Source: Pseudomonas rhizosphaerae (GTDB taxonomy: Bacteria; Pseudomonadota; Gammaproteobacteria; Pseudomonadales; Pseudomonadaceae). Taken from it: a stretch of 64,000 nt of DNA. Location of the stretch: assembly GCF_000761155.1 (NCBI RefSeq), contig NZ_CP009533.1, positions 4,081,001-4,145,000 on the forward strand, written 5' to 3'. Under the pieces are notes generated by a model. The model made no database searches, was not told the origin of the DNA, and worked only from the letters and a program-made list of their open reading frames with translations. The number at the start of each line of letters is the position of its first letter. The stretch's first letter is position 1. The position numbers and the translations under genes were made by a program. This document shows positions 20,788 through 31,561 of the stretch, piece by piece.

Positions 20788-21003
20788 TTAGTACAGACGA
20801 ACGGCGCGGCGCTGTTCGCGCTGGACTTTCTTGGCGTGACGTTTAACAGCGGCTGCTGCCTTGCGCTTACGCTCCGAAGTCGGCTTCTCGTAAAATTCGC
20901 GGCTACGAACTTCAGCCAGTACACCGGCTTTTTCGCAGGAGCGCTTGAAACGACGCAGAGCTACGTCGAAGGGTTCGTTCTCTTTAACTTTGACGGCTGG
21001 CAT
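20788..21003 (-). CDS. rpsU: 30S ribosomal protein S21
   Basis: This is a 71-residue basic protein of the small subunit involved in mRNA recruitment. The sequence [20 protein letters not shown] and the Arg/Lys-rich C-terminus ([17 protein letters not shown]) are characteristic, and the length is standard. It is the first gene of the rpsU-dnaG-rpoD group and is divergent from tsaD. Confidence 0.98.
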
Positions 21004-21073
21004 CCAGAGCTACCTTCATTCATTACCGGGGTCGACATCTCATGGCAAAAGCGCGCATAAGTACGTCGGTTTT

Positions 21074-21098
21074 TAAGGGTTGCGGATGTTAACCCTTA
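21074..21098. promoter_or_regulatory. Dyad in the rpsU/tsaD divergent region
   Basis: TAAGGGTT at 21074-21081 and AACCCTTA at 21091-21098 are perfect 8-bp arms around 9 bp. It lies between the divergent rpsU and tsaD genes, closer to rpsU. The function is unknown; it may be an operator or a leader hairpin. Confidence 0.35.
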
Positions 21099-21199
21099 CC
21101 CAGCAGGAATGCAAAGCCTCTGATCGAAAAGCGCTGGTCGGTGCCTTGCTCGACGACTATCATGCGCGCCTTCGAATAGAGCTCCACAAGGCCTGGGCC

Positions 21200-22225
21200 A
21201 TGCTAGTACTGGGATTGGAAACGTCCTGCGACGAAACCGGTGTCGCATTATACGACAGTGAACGCGGCCTGCTGGCCGACGCACTGTTCAGCCAGATCGA
21301 CCTGCACCGCGCCTACGGCGGAGTGGTGCCCGAGCTTGCCTCGCGCGACCACGTCAAGCGCATGCTGCCGCTGATCCGCCAGGTGCTGGCCGAGGCCGAC
21401 TGCGCGGCGACCGAGATCGACGCCATCGCCTATACGGCCGGCCCCGGCCTGGTCGGGGCGCTGCTGGTCGGCGCGTCCTGTGCGCAGGCACTGGCATTCG
21501 CCTGGGACATACCGGCCCTGGGCGTGCACCACATGGAAGGCCATCTGCTGGCACCCATGCTGGAAGAACAGCCGCCGCAGTTTCCGTTCGTCGCCTTGCT
21601 GGTGTCCGGCGGCCATACGCAGCTGGTGCAGGTCGATGGCATCGGCCAATACGCTTTGCTCGGTGAAACGCTGGACGATGCGGCCGGAGAAGCTTTCGAC
21701 AAGACCGCCAAGCTGATCGGTCTGAATTACCCGGGCGGCCCTGAAATAGCTCGCCTGGCCAAACAGGGCGTGGCGGGGCGTTTCACCTTCCCGCGGCCGA
21801 TGTGCGACCGCCCCGGTCTGGATTTCAGCTTCAGTGGCTTGAAGACCTTCGCCCTCAACACCTGGCAGCAGTGCCGCAGCGCCGGCGACGACGGCGAGCA
21901 GACCCGCTGCGACATCTCCCTGGCTTTCGAACAGGCGGTGGTCGATACGTTGACCTACAAGTGCCGTCGAGCCTTGAAGCAGACCGGCCTCAAGCGCCTG
22001 GTGATCGCCGGCGGGGTGAGTGCCAACCAATCGTTGCGCCAGGGCTTGGAAAAGATGCTGGGCGAGCTGGGCGGCAATGTCTATTACGCCCGTCCGCAGT
22101 TCTGTACCGATAACGGCGCGATGATCGCCTATGCAGGTTGTCAGCGTTTGCTGGCCGGGCAGCAGGAAACTCTGGCCATCAGTGTCCAGGCCCGGTGGCC
22201 GATGGAGCAATTGCCGGCGCTGTGA
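21200..22225 (+). CDS. tsaD: tRNA N6-threonylcarbamoyladenosine transferase TsaD
   Basis: The 341-residue Kae1/TsaD ATPase-fold enzyme transfers the threonylcarbamoyl group to A37 of tRNAs reading ANN codons, together with TsaB and TsaE. The start at 21200 is chosen because the family begins [17 protein letters not shown]; a longer in-frame opening upstream has no family character. The metal-binding histidines are in HHMEGHL, and nucleotide-binding glycines in [10 protein letters not shown] and [10 protein letters not shown]. It is divergent from rpsU, a very common arrangement. Confidence 0.97.
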   Translation: MLVLGLETSCDETGVALYDSERGLLADALFSQIDLHRAYGGVVPELASRDHVKRMLPLIRQVLAEADCAATEIDAIAYTAGPGLVGALLVGASCAQALAFAWDIPALGVHHMEGHLLAPMLEEQPPQFPFVALLVSGGHTQLVQVDGIGQYALLGETLDDAAGEAFDKTAKLIGLNYPGGPEIARLAKQGVAGRFTFPRPMCDRPGLDFSFSGLKTFALNTWQQCRSAGDDGEQTRCDISLAFEQAVVDTLTYKCRRALKQTGLKRLVIAGGVSANQSLRQGLEKMLGELGGNVYYARPQFCTDNGAMIAYAGCQRLLAGQQETLAISVQARWPMEQLPAL

Positions 22226-22244
22226 GAGCGCTCGGCCAGCTTGT

Positions 22245-22814
22245 TCAGAAGTGACGCTCGCGGCCAGCGAACAGATCGCGCAGGTTGCCGCGGTGGCGCC
22301 AGATGACCAGAATCGTCAGCACGCTCATTGGCAGCAGGGCGTCCGGCCGCTGCCAGGCCAGCAAGGGCAAGGTCAGTGGGGTGGCGATCAGGGCAGCCAA
22401 AGAGCTGGTGCGGGTGAGCCGAAAGGTCAGCGCCCAGGCAATCATCGCCAACAGCGCAGCAGGCGGGTACAGGCCCAGCAACAGGCCCGCCGAGGTGGCC
22501 ACGCCCTTGCCGCCCTTGAAGCGGAAATACAGCGGGAACAGGTGGCCGACCACCGCGCAGAGCCCGATCCAGGCTTGCTGTGCGAGCGTCATCCCCGCTG
22601 CCCCGGCAACCAGTACCGGCAGCAAACCCTTGCACAAGTCGCCGAGCAGAGTGAGGATGGCGAGCTTCTTGCCGGCCAGGCGCAGCATGTTGGTCGCGCC
22701 GGCGTTGCCCGAACCGCTCATTCGCGGGTCGGGCGTGCCCGTCGCGCGGCTGAGCACGATTGCGAAGGACAGCGAGCCGAGCAGGTAGGCGCCCAGCGCC
22801 AGCAACCAGAACAT
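22245..22814 (-). CDS. plsY: Glycerol-3-phosphate acyltransferase PlsY
   Basis: The 189-residue membrane enzyme acylates glycerol-3-phosphate using acyl-phosphate, the first step of phospholipid synthesis. Several hydrophobic helices alternate with conserved cytoplasmic motifs: [13 protein letters not shown] (motif 1) and [12 protein letters not shown] (motif 2). It converges with tsaD (19 bp between stops) and is divergent from folB. Confidence 0.95.
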   Translation of the reverse strand: MFWLLALGAYLLGSLSFAIVLSRATGTPDPRMSGSGNAGATNMLRLAGKKLAILTLLGDLCKGLLPVLVAGAAGMTLAQQAWIGLCAVVGHLFPLYFRFKGGKGVATSAGLLLGLYPPAALLAMIAWALTFRLTRTSSLAALIATPLTLPLLAWQRPDALLPMSVLTILVIWRHRGNLRDLFAGRERHF

Positions 22815-22890
22815 GCTTATTATTTCCAGATATGGAAATCCTTGATTCTAACGGCGCCTGGCGCCCTTGTCGTGCTGCGGAGTGAAGTGC

Positions 22891-23244
22891 TTGGACAGAG
22901 TGTTTATCGAAGGTCTTGAAGTCGACACGGTGATCGGCGCCTACGATTGGGAACGTGACATTCGTCAGTGCCTGCGCCTTGACCTGGTGTTCGCCTGGGA
23001 CAACCGTCCGGCCGCGGCGGGCGACGACCTGACCTTGGCACTGGATTACGCCACCGTGTCGCAGCGGGTGCAGGCATTTGCCGCCCAGGCTCGCTTCGAG
23101 CTGGTCGAGACCTTCGCCGAGCGCCTTGCCGAGCTGTTGATGAGCGAGTTCGACATTCCCTGGCTGCGGCTCAAGGTCACCAAGCCAGGCGCCGTTGCGG
23201 CGGCGCGGGGCGTCGGCGTGGAGATCGAGCGCGGATGTCGCTGA
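22891..23244 (+). CDS. folB: Dihydroneopterin aldolase FolB
   Basis: This enzyme of folate biosynthesis cleaves 7,8-dihydroneopterin to the hydroxymethyl pterin used by FolK. The protein is 117 residues from a TTG start with GGAG 9-12 bp upstream; the family begins MDRVFIEGLEVDTVIG, so a TTG at 22867 (eight more residues) is less likely. The catalytic Glu is in VIGAYDWER and the Lys in LRLKVTKPGAV. It overlaps folK by 10 bp. Confidence 0.93.
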   Translation: MDRVFIEGLEVDTVIGAYDWERDIRQCLRLDLVFAWDNRPAAAGDDLTLALDYATVSQRVQAFAAQARFELVETFAERLAELLMSEFDIPWLRLKVTKPGAVAAARGVGVEIERGCR

Positions 23245-23750
23245 ATCGAATCTACCTAGGCCTGGGCAGCAACATTGATCGCGAGCGCCATCTGTGCGCA
23301 GGGCTCGATGCGTTGGCCGCCTTCCTCGTGGACATGCGCTGTTCGGCTGTATTCGAAAGTCAGCCAGTGGGCATCAAGAGCGGACCGTTTTTCAATCTGG
23401 TGGTCACGGCGCTGACCGACCTGCCGTTGACGGAGCTGGATCGGCGGTTGAAATTCATCGAGGCCGACAATGGCCGCTATGCCCCGGACCGCAAGGGCCT
23501 GCCGCTGGATATCGACGTGTTGTTGTACGGCGACCTGGTCGGCAACTTCGACGGGCTGATACTGCCGCGTGCCGAAATCCTGAAAAACGCGTTCGTGTTG
23601 TGGCCATTGGCGTTGATTGCGCCGGAGTTGGTGCATCCGGGTGCAGGTGTGAATCTTGGCCGGCTATGGCGCGAGGCGAGTATCGACCAAGTGTTGGCAC
23701 CTGTCCCCTTCCAATGGCGCGGACAGCAGTTGACGCCTGCCACGCTTTAA
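23235..23750 (+). CDS. folK: Hydroxymethyldihydropterin pyrophosphokinase FolK
   Basis: This 171-residue enzyme transfers pyrophosphate from ATP to 6-hydroxymethyl-7,8-dihydropterin. The family motifs are IYLGLGSNIDRERHL at the N-terminus, FESQPVG, FFNLVV, and LPLDIDVLLYGD (metal-binding aspartates). It overlaps folB and so is co-expressed. Some residues usual at the active site (the typical GPRTLDLD) are replaced by RKGLPLDID, which may indicate the divergent FolK paralogue found next to folB in pseudomonads. Confidence 0.9.
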   Translation: MSLNRIYLGLGSNIDRERHLCAGLDALAAFLVDMRCSAVFESQPVGIKSGPFFNLVVTALTDLPLTELDRRLKFIEADNGRYAPDRKGLPLDIDVLLYGDLVGNFDGLILPRAEILKNAFVLWPLALIAPELVHPGAGVNLGRLWREASIDQVLAPVPFQWRGQQLTPATL

Positions 23751-23761
23751 ATCGCTTGCGC

Positions 23762-23837
23762 CCTCTTCGCGGGCAGAGACCCGCTCCCACAGGGACGTGT
23801 GATCACTTGTGGGAGCGGGTCTCTGCCCGCGAAGAGG
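23762..23837. repeat. REP-type 30-bp perfect inverted pair (REPIN)
   Basis: Arms 23762-23791 and 23808-23837 are exact reverse complements of 30 bp with a 16-nt spacer. The arm contains TGTGGGAGCGGGT and CCCGCGAAGAGG, the signature of P. putida-type REP sequences. It lies between the convergent folK and cca genes and could act as a bidirectional terminator or mRNA-stabilising hairpin. Confidence 0.9.
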
Positions 23838-23866
23838 CCCGCAAAGCCACCCTCAACCACCCCCAT

Positions 23867-25090
23867 TCAAACCTCCGCCTTGTACTCCTTCAACACCTCC
23901 AACCGCGCCCGCTTCAGCGCCTCACCCAGCGCCTGCCCCTTGAACCCCTGGGCAACCAGCGGCTGAACCGCCACCCCCCGCGCCGCCGCGGCCGCGCCGC
24001 GCAGATAATCCGCCTGGGGGTACTCCCGCGCCTCGAACCCCAACCGTCCGCGCGCATCCATCTCACACGCCATGATGAAATCCTCGAAGCGCTGGGGACG
24101 GCGGTACACGTCGAAATTCTGCAACAGCTCCAGCAACGTCGACGGTTTGAGCTCCAGAGCCCGATGCCCATGGGTGTGGTATTCACCCACCAGCACCGCC
24201 AGTTCCTGGCAATCCCTGGGCACCTTGAAGCGCTCGTTGACCGCCTTGATCAGCTTCACGCCGCGCTGCTCGTGAGCGATATGCCGCGGCCACTCGCTGG
24301 GTCGCGTGGTGCCCTTGCCCAGATCATGCAGCAGGCACGCCCAGCGCACGGCCAGCGGCTGGTCATGGCGCGCGGCCTGCTCCAGCACGCTCAGGGTATG
24401 CACCCCGGTGTCGATCTCCGGGTGATGGGCAGGCGGCTGCGGCACGCCAAAAAGAGCGTCTACCTCGGGCAGCAGTTGCTCCAGCGCTCCACAGTCGCGT
24501 AGCACCTGAATGAACACATGAGGGTGCGCCTCCATCAACGCTCGGGAAATCTCTTTCCAGCTGCGTTCGGCCGTCAGGGCCTGCAACTCGCCCGACTCGC
24601 TCAGCTGGCGCATCAGTTGCAAGGTCGGTTCGGCCACGCGAAAACCCAGCCCGGCGTAGCGGGCAGCGAAGCGTGCAACCCGCAGTACGCGCAGGGGGTC
24701 TTCGATGAAGGCGGGGGAGACGTGCTTGAGCAGGCGGTCGCGCAGGTCCTGCTGACCACCGTAGGGGTCGATGATCCGGCCGTCGTCGTCCTCGGCCATG
24801 GCATTGATGGTCAGGTCGCGCCGCGACAGGTCCTGTTCGAGGGTAACGTCGGGGCTGGCGTGGAACACGAAACCGCCGTAGCCGCGGCCACTCTTGCGCT
24901 CGGTACGCGCCAGGGCATATTCCTCGCCGGTCTGCGGATGCAGAAACACCGGGAAATCGCTGCCGACCGGCCGGTACCCGTCAGCGAGCATTCGTTCCGC
25001 GCTGGCACCCACGACCACGCGATCGATGTCGGTGACAGGTATACCCAGAAGGCGATCGCGCACCGCGCCGCCCACTTCATAGATCTTCAT
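23867..25090 (-). CDS. cca: CCA-adding multifunctional tRNA nucleotidyltransferase
   Basis: The 407-residue enzyme adds or repairs the 3' CCA of tRNAs. The start at 25090 is preferred over 25126 because GGAGG lies upstream and the family begins [16 protein letters not shown]. The nucleotidyltransferase site (DIDRVVVG), the motif [12 protein letters not shown], and an HD phosphohydrolase domain ([11 protein letters not shown], following [14 protein letters not shown]) are visible. The HD domain gives phosphatase/phosphodiesterase activity in the E. coli enzyme. Confidence 0.96.
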   Translation of the reverse strand: MKIYEVGGAVRDRLLGIPVTDIDRVVVGASAERMLADGYRPVGSDFPVFLHPQTGEEYALARTERKSGRGYGGFVFHASPDVTLEQDLSRRDLTINAMAEDDDGRIIDPYGGQQDLRDRLLKHVSPAFIEDPLRVLRVARFAARYAGLGFRVAEPTLQLMRQLSESGELQALTAERSWKEISRALMEAHPHVFIQVLRDCGALEQLLPEVDALFGVPQPPAHHPEIDTGVHTLSVLEQAARHDQPLAVRWACLLHDLGKGTTRPSEWPRHIAHEQRGVKLIKAVNERFKVPRDCQELAVLVGEYHTHGHRALELKPSTLLELLQNFDVYRRPQRFEDFIMACEMDARGRLGFEAREYPQADYLRGAAAAARGVAVQPLVAQGFKGQALGEALKRARLEVLKEYKAEV

Positions 25091-25156
25091 TGCAACACCT
25101 CCGATGGCCGCGAAGGATAACACCAAGCCATCGAAGGTTTGCCCAGTGCGCCGGCC

Positions 25157-26719
25157 TCAGAGGTGCACGACGTTGAGGTCCGCCCGCCCATGGCTGCCGT
25201 CCGTGTGCTCGTTGCGCGGCGGCACGTGGTGCGTCTTGACCAGTTGATCGCCCTGCAGCGTCTCCAGATGGATGTCGAAGCCCCACAAACGGTGCAGGTG
25301 CTTGAGCACTTCCTCGGTGGATTCACCCAGCGGCTTACGGTCGTGTTGCTGATGGCGCAGGGTCAATGAGCGGTCACCGCGCCGATCGATGCTCCAGATC
25401 TGCACGTTGGGCTCGCGGTTGCCCAGGTTGTACTGCGCCGCCAATGTTTCGCGAATCGTGCGGTAGCCGTTTTCGTCGTGGATCGCGGGCACCAGCAGTT
25501 CGTCGCGCTGGTCGTCGTCCATGATGCTGAACAGCTTCAGGTCGCGCATCACCTTGGGCGACAGGTACTGCAGGATGAAGCTCTCGTCCTTGAAGCTGCT
25601 CATGGCGAACTTGATCGTCGACAGCCAGTCGCTTCCGGCAATGTCGGGAAACCAGTGGCGATCTTCGTCGTCCGGCCGTTCGCACATGCGCCGTATGTCC
25701 CGGTACATGGCAAAACCCAGCGCGTAGGGGTTGATGCCGTTGTAATAGGGGCTGTCGAAGCCTGGCTGGAACACCACGCTGGTGTGCGACTGGAGAAACT
25801 CCATCATGAAGCCGTCGGTGATTAGGCCCTCGTCGTAGAGGTCGTTCATCAGGGTGTAGTGCCAGAACGTCGCCCAGCCTTCGTTCATCACCTGGGTCTG
25901 ACGCTGGGGGTAGAAGTACTGGGCGATCTTGCGCACGATGCGCACGATCTCGCGCTGCCACGGCTCGAGCAGCGGCGCGTGTTTCTCGATGAAGTACAGG
26001 ATGTTCTCCTGCGGCTCGGCCGGGAATCGGGCGTTGTCTTCCTCACGGTTCTTGTCGGCGCCTTTGGGGATGGTGCGCCACAGATCGTTGATCTGGCGCT
26101 GCAGGTGCTCTTCGCGATCGGCCTGGCGGCGACGCTCCTCTTCCGCGGAAATCGGATACGGCCGCTTGTAGCGGTCGACGCCGTAGTTCATCAGGGCGTG
26201 GCAGGAATCGAGCAGGTCTTCCACGGCATCGATGCCATGGCGTTCCTCGCACTTCATGATGTAGGACTTGGCGAACACCAGGTAATCGATGATCGAGCTG
26301 GCGTCGGTCCAGGTGCGGAACAGGTAGTTACCCTTGAAGAAGCTGTTGTGCCCATAGCAGGCGTGGGCTACCACCAATGCCTGCATGCAGATGGTGTTCT
26401 CTTCCATCAGGTAGGCGATGCACGGATCGGAGTTGATGACGATTTCGTAGGCCAGCCCCATCTGACCGCGCGTGTAGGATTTCTCGGTGCTGAGAAAGTG
26501 TTTGCCGTAGGACCAATGGTGATAGCCCAAAGGCATGCCGACCGAAGCATACGCATCCATCATCTGCTCGGCTGTGATCACCTCGATCTGGTTGGGGTAG
26601 GTGTCCAGCGCATAGCGCTCGGCGATGCGGCTGATTTCCCGGTCGTAGGTCTGGATGAGCTCGAACGTCCATTCCGAGCCCGTGGAGATGGGTTGACGCT
26701 TCTGCTCTCTGGCGGTCAT
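25157..26719 (-). CDS. SpoVR family protein
   Basis: This 520-residue protein belongs to the SpoVR family (YcgB of E. coli), conserved together with PrkA and YeaH. The motif [16 protein letters not shown] and [11 protein letters not shown] are typical; the HExxH-like EGWATFWHY region suggests a metal-associated site, but no enzyme activity is established. Its start overlaps the yeaH stop (ATGA), so the genes are translationally coupled as the last gene of prkA-yeaH-spoVR. Confidence 0.93.
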   Translation of the reverse strand: MTAREQKRQPISTGSEWTFELIQTYDREISRIAERYALDTYPNQIEVITAEQMMDAYASVGMPLGYHHWSYGKHFLSTEKSYTRGQMGLAYEIVINSDPCIAYLMEENTICMQALVVAHACYGHNSFFKGNYLFRTWTDASSIIDYLVFAKSYIMKCEERHGIDAVEDLLDSCHALMNYGVDRYKRPYPISAEEERRRQADREEHLQRQINDLWRTIPKGADKNREEDNARFPAEPQENILYFIEKHAPLLEPWQREIVRIVRKIAQYFYPQRQTQVMNEGWATFWHYTLMNDLYDEGLITDGFMMEFLQSHTSVVFQPGFDSPYYNGINPYALGFAMYRDIRRMCERPDDEDRHWFPDIAGSDWLSTIKFAMSSFKDESFILQYLSPKVMRDLKLFSIMDDDQRDELLVPAIHDENGYRTIRETLAAQYNLGNREPNVQIWSIDRRGDRSLTLRHQQHDRKPLGESTEEVLKHLHRLWGFDIHLETLQGDQLVKTHHVPPRNEHTDGSHGRADLNVVHL

Positions 26720-27990
26720 GTCGCTAACCTGCGCTGGAAAAGTTCACGAAAGACCGGATAGATATCCCCGGCCGACACCAGCTGTTGCTGGGCGAACGTA
26801 TCGGCGAACGACTCGCTGATGCGTTCGTATTCGTACCACAAGGCCTGATGTTCGCGCGGCGTGATCTCCACATAGGTGTAGTACTGCACGAACGGCATGA
26901 TCTGCTTGGTGAGGATTTCCCGACAGATGGGCGAGTCGTCGTTCCAGTTGTCGCCGTCCGAGGCCTGGGCGGCATAGATGTTCCATTCGTTTGTCGGGTA
27001 GCGCGCCGCCATGATTTCCTGCATCAGTTTCAGCGCGCTGGACACGATGGTGCCGCCGGTTTCGCGGGAATAGAAGAATTCTTCCTCGTCGACTTCCCGA
27101 GCGCTGGTGTGATGGCGGATGAACACCACCTCGATCTTGTCGTAATTACGCTTGAGAAACAGGTACAGCAGGATGAAGAAACGCTTGGCGATGTCCTTGG
27201 TGGCCTGAGTCATGGAACCGGACACGTCCATCAGGCAGAACATCACGGCCTTGGAACTGGGGTTGGGGTGTTTCACCAGCAGGTTGTATTTCACGTCGAA
27301 GGTGTCGAGGAAGGGCACTCGGTGGATGCGGGCGCTGAGCTTCTCGATTTCCCCCATCAGAGCCTGGATATCGCCGAAATTGTCTGGCTCTTCGATCTTC
27401 AGGCGTTCGAGCTCGAGCTTGGCTGCTTTGAGCTTGGCGCGGCTGCTGCCCGAGAGTGCGATGCGCCGCGCGTGGGCGGAACGCAAGGTGCGGATGATGT
27501 TGATGCGCGAGGGATTGCCCTCGTTGCTGATCCCGGCGCGCACCGTCTTGTAGGTGTCGGTGCCGCTGAGGTTGCGTTTGACCAGGTTGGGCAGTTCGAG
27601 GTCCTCGAACATGAATTCGAGGAATTCTTCCTGGGTGATCTGGAAGACGAACTCGTCCATGCCCTCGCCGGAGTTGCCCGCCTTGCCGGGCCCTTTTCCG
27701 CCACCACCGCCGCCTTGCGGGCGGGCGATGTGTTCACCGGCCGTGAACTCCTTGTTGCCGGGATGCACGACGGTCTGCTTGCCACCACGGCCGTGGTGCA
27801 ACACCGGCTCGTCGATGTCGCGACCGGGAATGCTGATCTGCTCGCCGTGTTCCATGTCGGTGATGGAGCGGCGGCCGACCGCTTCTTCCACGGCCTTCTT
27901 GATGTGGTCACGGTAACGCCGCAGAAAGCGCTGGCGGTTCACCGTGCTCTTGTTCTTGCCATTGAGGCGTCGGTCGATCACATAGCTCAT
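26716..27990 (-). CDS. yeaH: YeaH/DUF444 family protein with VWA-like domain
   Basis: The 424-residue protein starts at [15 protein letters not shown] behind GGAGG; an in-frame opening at 28023 is rejected. It carries a central Gly-rich stretch (around 86-96, GGGGGKGPG) and a C-terminal von Willebrand A-like region with the MIDAS-type motif LMDVSGSM. It is the partner of the PrkA kinase; in E. coli yeaGH are stress and stationary-phase genes. The molecular role is not known. Confidence 0.93.
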   Translation of the reverse strand: MSYVIDRRLNGKNKSTVNRQRFLRRYRDHIKKAVEEAVGRRSITDMEHGEQISIPGRDIDEPVLHHGRGGKQTVVHPGNKEFTAGEHIARPQGGGGGGKGPGKAGNSGEGMDEFVFQITQEEFLEFMFEDLELPNLVKRNLSGTDTYKTVRAGISNEGNPSRINIIRTLRSAHARRIALSGSSRAKLKAAKLELERLKIEEPDNFGDIQALMGEIEKLSARIHRVPFLDTFDVKYNLLVKHPNPSSKAVMFCLMDVSGSMTQATKDIAKRFFILLYLFLKRNYDKIEVVFIRHHTSAREVDEEEFFYSRETGGTIVSSALKLMQEIMAARYPTNEWNIYAAQASDGDNWNDDSPICREILTKQIMPFVQYYTYVEITPREHQALWYEYERISESFADTFAQQQLVSAGDIYPVFRELFQRRLAT

Positions 27991-28094
27991 TAGGCCTCCG
28001 GGCAGCCTGGCTGCAAGCCACAAGTCGAGAGCGGCGAGGGTGCCAGGCGATTGCGCATGCCTGAATCCCTCGCTGCCTGAAGCTTACCGCGCGA

Positions 28095-30017
28095 TCACTG
28101 CGACTTCCTGACCCGCAGATACCACTCGGACAGCAGGCGCACCTGCTTGTCGGTGTAGCCACGCTCGACCATGCGAGTGACGAAGTCGTTGTGCTTCTGC
28201 TGGTCTTCCTTGCTGGCCTTGGCGTTGAAACTGATGACCGGCAGCAGGTCCTCGGTGTTGGAGAACATCTTCTTCTCGATCACCACCCGCAGCTTCTCGT
28301 AGCTGAGCCAGGTCGGGTTCTTGCCATTGTTATTGGCTCGTGCGCGCAATACGAAGTTGACGATCTCGTTGCGGAAATCCTTCGGATTGCTGATGCCGGC
28401 TGGCTTCTCGATCTTCTCCAGCTCTTCGTTGAGGGCTACCCGGTTGAGGATCTCGCCGGTTTCCGGGTCGCGGTATTCCTGATCCTGAATCCAGAAATCG
28501 GCGTACAGCACGTAGCGGTCGAAGATGTTCTGGCCGTACTCGCTGTAGGATTCCAGGTACGCAGTCTGGATCTCTTTGCCAATGAACTCGATGTAGCGCG
28601 GCGCCAGGTATTCCTTGAGGAAGCGCAGGTAGCGCTCGCGCACTTCGGCAGGGAATTGTTCCTGCTCGATCTGCTGCTCCAGTACATAGAGCAGGTGCAC
28701 CGGGTTGGCGGCGATCTCATGCGGGTCGAAGTTGAACACCTTGGACAGGATCTTGAAGGCGAAGCGTGTCGACAGGCCATTCATGCCTTCGTCCACGCCT
28801 GCCGTGTCGCGGTATTCCTGGATCGACTTGGCCTTGGGGTCGGTGTCCTTGAGGTTCTCGCCGTCGTACACGCGCATCTTGGAGTAGATATTGGAGTTGT
28901 CCGGCTCCTTGAGCCGCGACAGCGTGGTGAACTGGGCCAGCATCTTCAAGGTGTCGGGAGCGCAATGGGCCTTGGACAGCGAGCTGTTGAACAACAGCTT
29001 GTCGTAAATCTTGATCTCGTCGCTTACCCGCAGGCAGTAAGGCACCTTGACGATGTAGATCCGGTCGATGAACGCCTCGTTGTTCTTGTTGTTGCGGAAG
29101 CTGTGCCACTCCGATTCGTTGGAGTGCGCCAGCAGGATGCCTGAATAGGGAATCGCGCCCAGGCCCTCGGTGCTGTTGTAGTTACCTTCCTGCGTAGCGG
29201 TCAGCAGCGGATGGAGCACCTTGATCGGTGCCTTGAACATCTCGACGAATTCCATCAGCCCCTGGTTGGCGCGGCACAGGGCACCGGAATAGCTGTAGGC
29301 GTCGGCATCGTTCTGCGGGTATTCCTCCAGCTTGCGGATGTCCACCTTGCCCACCAGCGCGGAGATGTCCTGGTTGTTCTCGTCGCCCGGCTCGGTCTTG
29401 GCCACGGCGATCTGGTTGAGGATGGAAGGGTAGAGCTTGACCACGCGGAACTGGCTGATATCGCCACCGAATTCGGCCAGGCGCTTGGTGGCCCAGGGCG
29501 ACATGATGGTGCTCAGGTAGCGCCGTGGAATGCCGAAGTCTTCCTCCAGGATCTCGCCGTCCTCGGTAGCGTTGAACAGCCCCAAGGGCGACTCGAACAC
29601 GGGCGAGCCCTTGATCGCGTAGAACGGGACCTTCTCGATCAGCTGCTTGAGCTTCTCGGCGAGCGATGACTTGCCCCCGCCTACCGGGCCGAGCAGGTAC
29701 AGAATCTGTTTCTTTTCTTCCAATCCCTGCGCGGCGTGGCGGAAGTACGACACGATCTGGTCGATGCACTCCTCCATGCCGTGGAAGTCTTCGAAGGCGG
29801 GGTAGCGGCGGATCACCTTGTTGGAAAAGATGCGCGACAGCCTGGAATTGGTCGACGTATCGAGCAATTCGGGCTCCCCTATCGCCATCAGTATCCGTTC
29901 AGCGGCGGAGGCGTAGGTGCTACGGTCCTTTTTGCACAGCTCGAGGTACTCCTGTAACGAGAGCTCTTCCTGGCGTGTGGATTCGAAGCGTTGTTGGAAG
30001 TGGCTAAAGATACTCAT
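28095..30017 (-). CDS. prkA: PrkA-type serine protein kinase / AAA ATPase
   Basis: The 640-residue protein has an AAA-like N-terminal part with Walker A LLGPVGGGKSSLAEKL near 110 and the PrkA C-terminal domain. E. coli YeaG is the orthologue and is a kinase linked to nitrogen starvation and stationary phase. It is the first gene of the three-gene operon, with about 100 bp to yeaH. RpoS-type control is known for the E. coli genes but is not visible here. Confidence 0.94.
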   Translation of the reverse strand: MSIFSHFQQRFESTRQEELSLQEYLELCKKDRSTYASAAERILMAIGEPELLDTSTNSRLSRIFSNKVIRRYPAFEDFHGMEECIDQIVSYFRHAAQGLEEKKQILYLLGPVGGGKSSLAEKLKQLIEKVPFYAIKGSPVFESPLGLFNATEDGEILEEDFGIPRRYLSTIMSPWATKRLAEFGGDISQFRVVKLYPSILNQIAVAKTEPGDENNQDISALVGKVDIRKLEEYPQNDADAYSYSGALCRANQGLMEFVEMFKAPIKVLHPLLTATQEGNYNSTEGLGAIPYSGILLAHSNESEWHSFRNNKNNEAFIDRIYIVKVPYCLRVSDEIKIYDKLLFNSSLSKAHCAPDTLKMLAQFTTLSRLKEPDNSNIYSKMRVYDGENLKDTDPKAKSIQEYRDTAGVDEGMNGLSTRFAFKILSKVFNFDPHEIAANPVHLLYVLEQQIEQEQFPAEVRERYLRFLKEYLAPRYIEFIGKEIQTAYLESYSEYGQNIFDRYVLYADFWIQDQEYRDPETGEILNRVALNEELEKIEKPAGISNPKDFRNEIVNFVLRARANNNGKNPTWLSYEKLRVVIEKKMFSNTEDLLPVISFNAKASKEDQQKHNDFVTRMVERGYTDKQVRLLSEWYLRVRKSQ

Positions 30018-30330
30018 GACGTCACCTCGCTCGATACGTGGAGCCGACGTCGGATCACTCAGTTGATGCTGGCGGTCACCAAACCCCTCGGTGGCCGTAT
30101 ACCCCCCAGAACACCCATGTAGTCTTGACCGATTGACCCGCGCGCCGGTGTACCGGCTCTCCCCTGTTATGGATGGCCTGCACTAAAGGATAGTTGGTTA
30201 TCGAGGACTTCAAGGGCGGATGCGCAATTAACTGCCGCGCGGCTTTGCGCCAAGGCGGCTAACGCCCCATGGGGCGCGGCGTGGGCGCGCAAAAAAAAAA
30301 TTTTGCCACGCCTGCACCTTCGTCAGGTAT
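30018..30330. other. prkA upstream region
   Basis: This 313-bp gap between glpE and prkA has no supportable gene. It contains a 14-bp perfect palindrome CGCCCCATGGGGCG at 30263-30276, a run of ten A at 30291-30300 followed by TTTT, and GGCGTGG/CCACGCC-type pairing around that run that may terminate glpE transcription. The prkA promoter should lie in the part nearer 30017; no clear -35/-10 or -24/-12 pair was found. Confidence 0.5.
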
Positions 30331-30651
30331 TCACGCTTGGCTGGTTTCGTTCGGAAAGGTGCTGCGCCACAACTCGAAACCGCCATCCAGGCTGTAGACA
30401 TCGGAGAATCCCTGGCTTACCAGGTAGGCGGCAGCACTCTGGCTGGAGTTGCCGTGGTAGCACACCACGACCAGGGGTTTGTCCAGGTCGGCCGCCGTGA
30501 TGAAACCGTGCAGCGAGTGGTTGTCCAGGTGCGTGGAGTCGGTGATGTGCGCGGCTGCATACGTCTGCGGGTCACGGATGTCTACCACCACGGCGCCTTG
30601 TTCGCGCAGGCTCTGGGCTTGTTGCGGAGGGATGCGTTTGAATTCGGTCAT
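30331..30651 (-). CDS. glpE: Thiosulfate sulfurtransferase GlpE (single rhodanese domain)
   Basis: The 106-residue protein starts at [13 protein letters not shown] behind AGGAGC; earlier in-frame starts run antisense-like through apaH and are rejected. The rhodanese fold is seen with [15 protein letters not shown] and the active-site loop [14 protein letters not shown], where Cys carries the persulfide. It transfers sulfane sulfur from thiosulfate to acceptors such as cyanide or thioredoxin. It follows apaH by 28 bp. Confidence 0.93.
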   Translation of the reverse strand: MTEFKRIPPQQAQSLREQGAVVVDIRDPQTYAAAHITDSTHLDNHSLHGFITAADLDKPLVVVCYHGNSSQSAAAYLVSQGFSDVYSLDGGFELWRSTFPNETSQA

Positions 30652-30679
30652 GGGCAGGCTCCTGGGCTGGTCGCCCATT

Positions 30680-31561
30680 CTAGCGGTTGTCGCTCGGGGG
30701 AGGGAAATCCGCCGCGCGGGTCGCTGCGGGCACGTCTGCATCGCCCTTGTCGGTGCACGTGCACGACAGGCGTTCGCCACTGTCGACGTTGAGCAGCGTC
30801 ATCGCACCGCCCCACACGCAACCGGTGTCGAGGGCGAACACGCCAGGCTCATCGCAACGGCCTTCCAGGGCTGCCCAATGACCGAAGATGATCCTCAGAT
30901 CGCGGGTCTTGCGTGCCTTGTGCGCGAACCAGGGCGCGTAGCCGGGCAGGGCGGTGTCCGCGCCTTCCTTGCCCTTGAGGTCGAGCTTGCCGTCGGCGGT
31001 GCAGAAGCGCATGCGGGTAAAATAGTTGGTGATCACCCGCAGGCGCGCGGCGCCCTGCAGTTCCTTGTCCCACTTGTTCGGCTCGTTGCCGTACATGCCA
31101 TCCAGATACGGCTGGAACAGGTTGTCGTCACGCAGCGCCGTCTCGACCTCGGCGGCAAGGCGCAAGGCCTTGCGCAGCGACCACTGCGGTGGGATTCCGG
31201 CATGTACCAGGACGGCATTGCGTTGCTCGTCGTAGTGCAGCAGTTTCTGCCGGCGCAGCCAATCGAGCAACTGCGGGCCATCGGGTGCATCGAGGATTTC
31301 GCGCAGGGTGTCGCCGCGCTTGAGCCGTTCGGCGTTGTTGGCCACTGCCAGCAGGTGCAGGTCGTGGTTGCCCAGTACACACACCAGTGAGTCGCGCATG
31401 GCATACAGATAGCGCAGGGTTTCCAGCGAACTCGGCCCCCGGTTGACCAGGTCGCCGACCAACCACAGCGTATCGTTCGCAGGATCGAAGGCGACCCGTT
31501 GCAGCAGGCACTTGAGGGGCTCTAGACAGCCCTGCAAATCGCCGACGGCGTACACCGCCAT
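30680..31561 (-). CDS. apaH: Symmetrical bis(5'-nucleosyl)-tetraphosphatase ApaH
   Basis: This 293-residue calcineurin-type metallophosphatase splits Ap4A into two ADP and also removes Np4 RNA caps in E. coli. Metal-ligand motifs are [30 protein letters not shown] and LVHAGI. The start at 31561 overlaps the apaG stop by one base (TGATG). A longer in-frame opening upstream only shadows apaG. Confidence 0.96.
   Translation of the reverse strand: MAVYAVGDLQGCLEPLKCLLQRVAFDPANDTLWLVGDLVNRGPSSLETLRYLYAMRDSLVCVLGNHDLHLLAVANNAERLKRGDTLREILDAPDGPQLLDWLRRQKLLHYDEQRNAVLVHAGIPPQWSLRKALRLAAEVETALRDDNLFQPYLDGMYGNEPNKWDKELQGAARLRVITNYFTRMRFCTADGKLDLKGKEGADTALPGYAPWFAHKARKTRDLRIIFGHWAALEGRCDEPGVFALDTGCVWGGAMTLLNVDSGERLSCTCTDKGDADVPAATRAADFPPPSDNR

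Noticed and set aside
30285..30310. A sigma-54 promoter (TGGCA...TTGC) near the A10 run for prkA
   Set aside because: Spacing between GG and GC is about 15 bp instead of 10.
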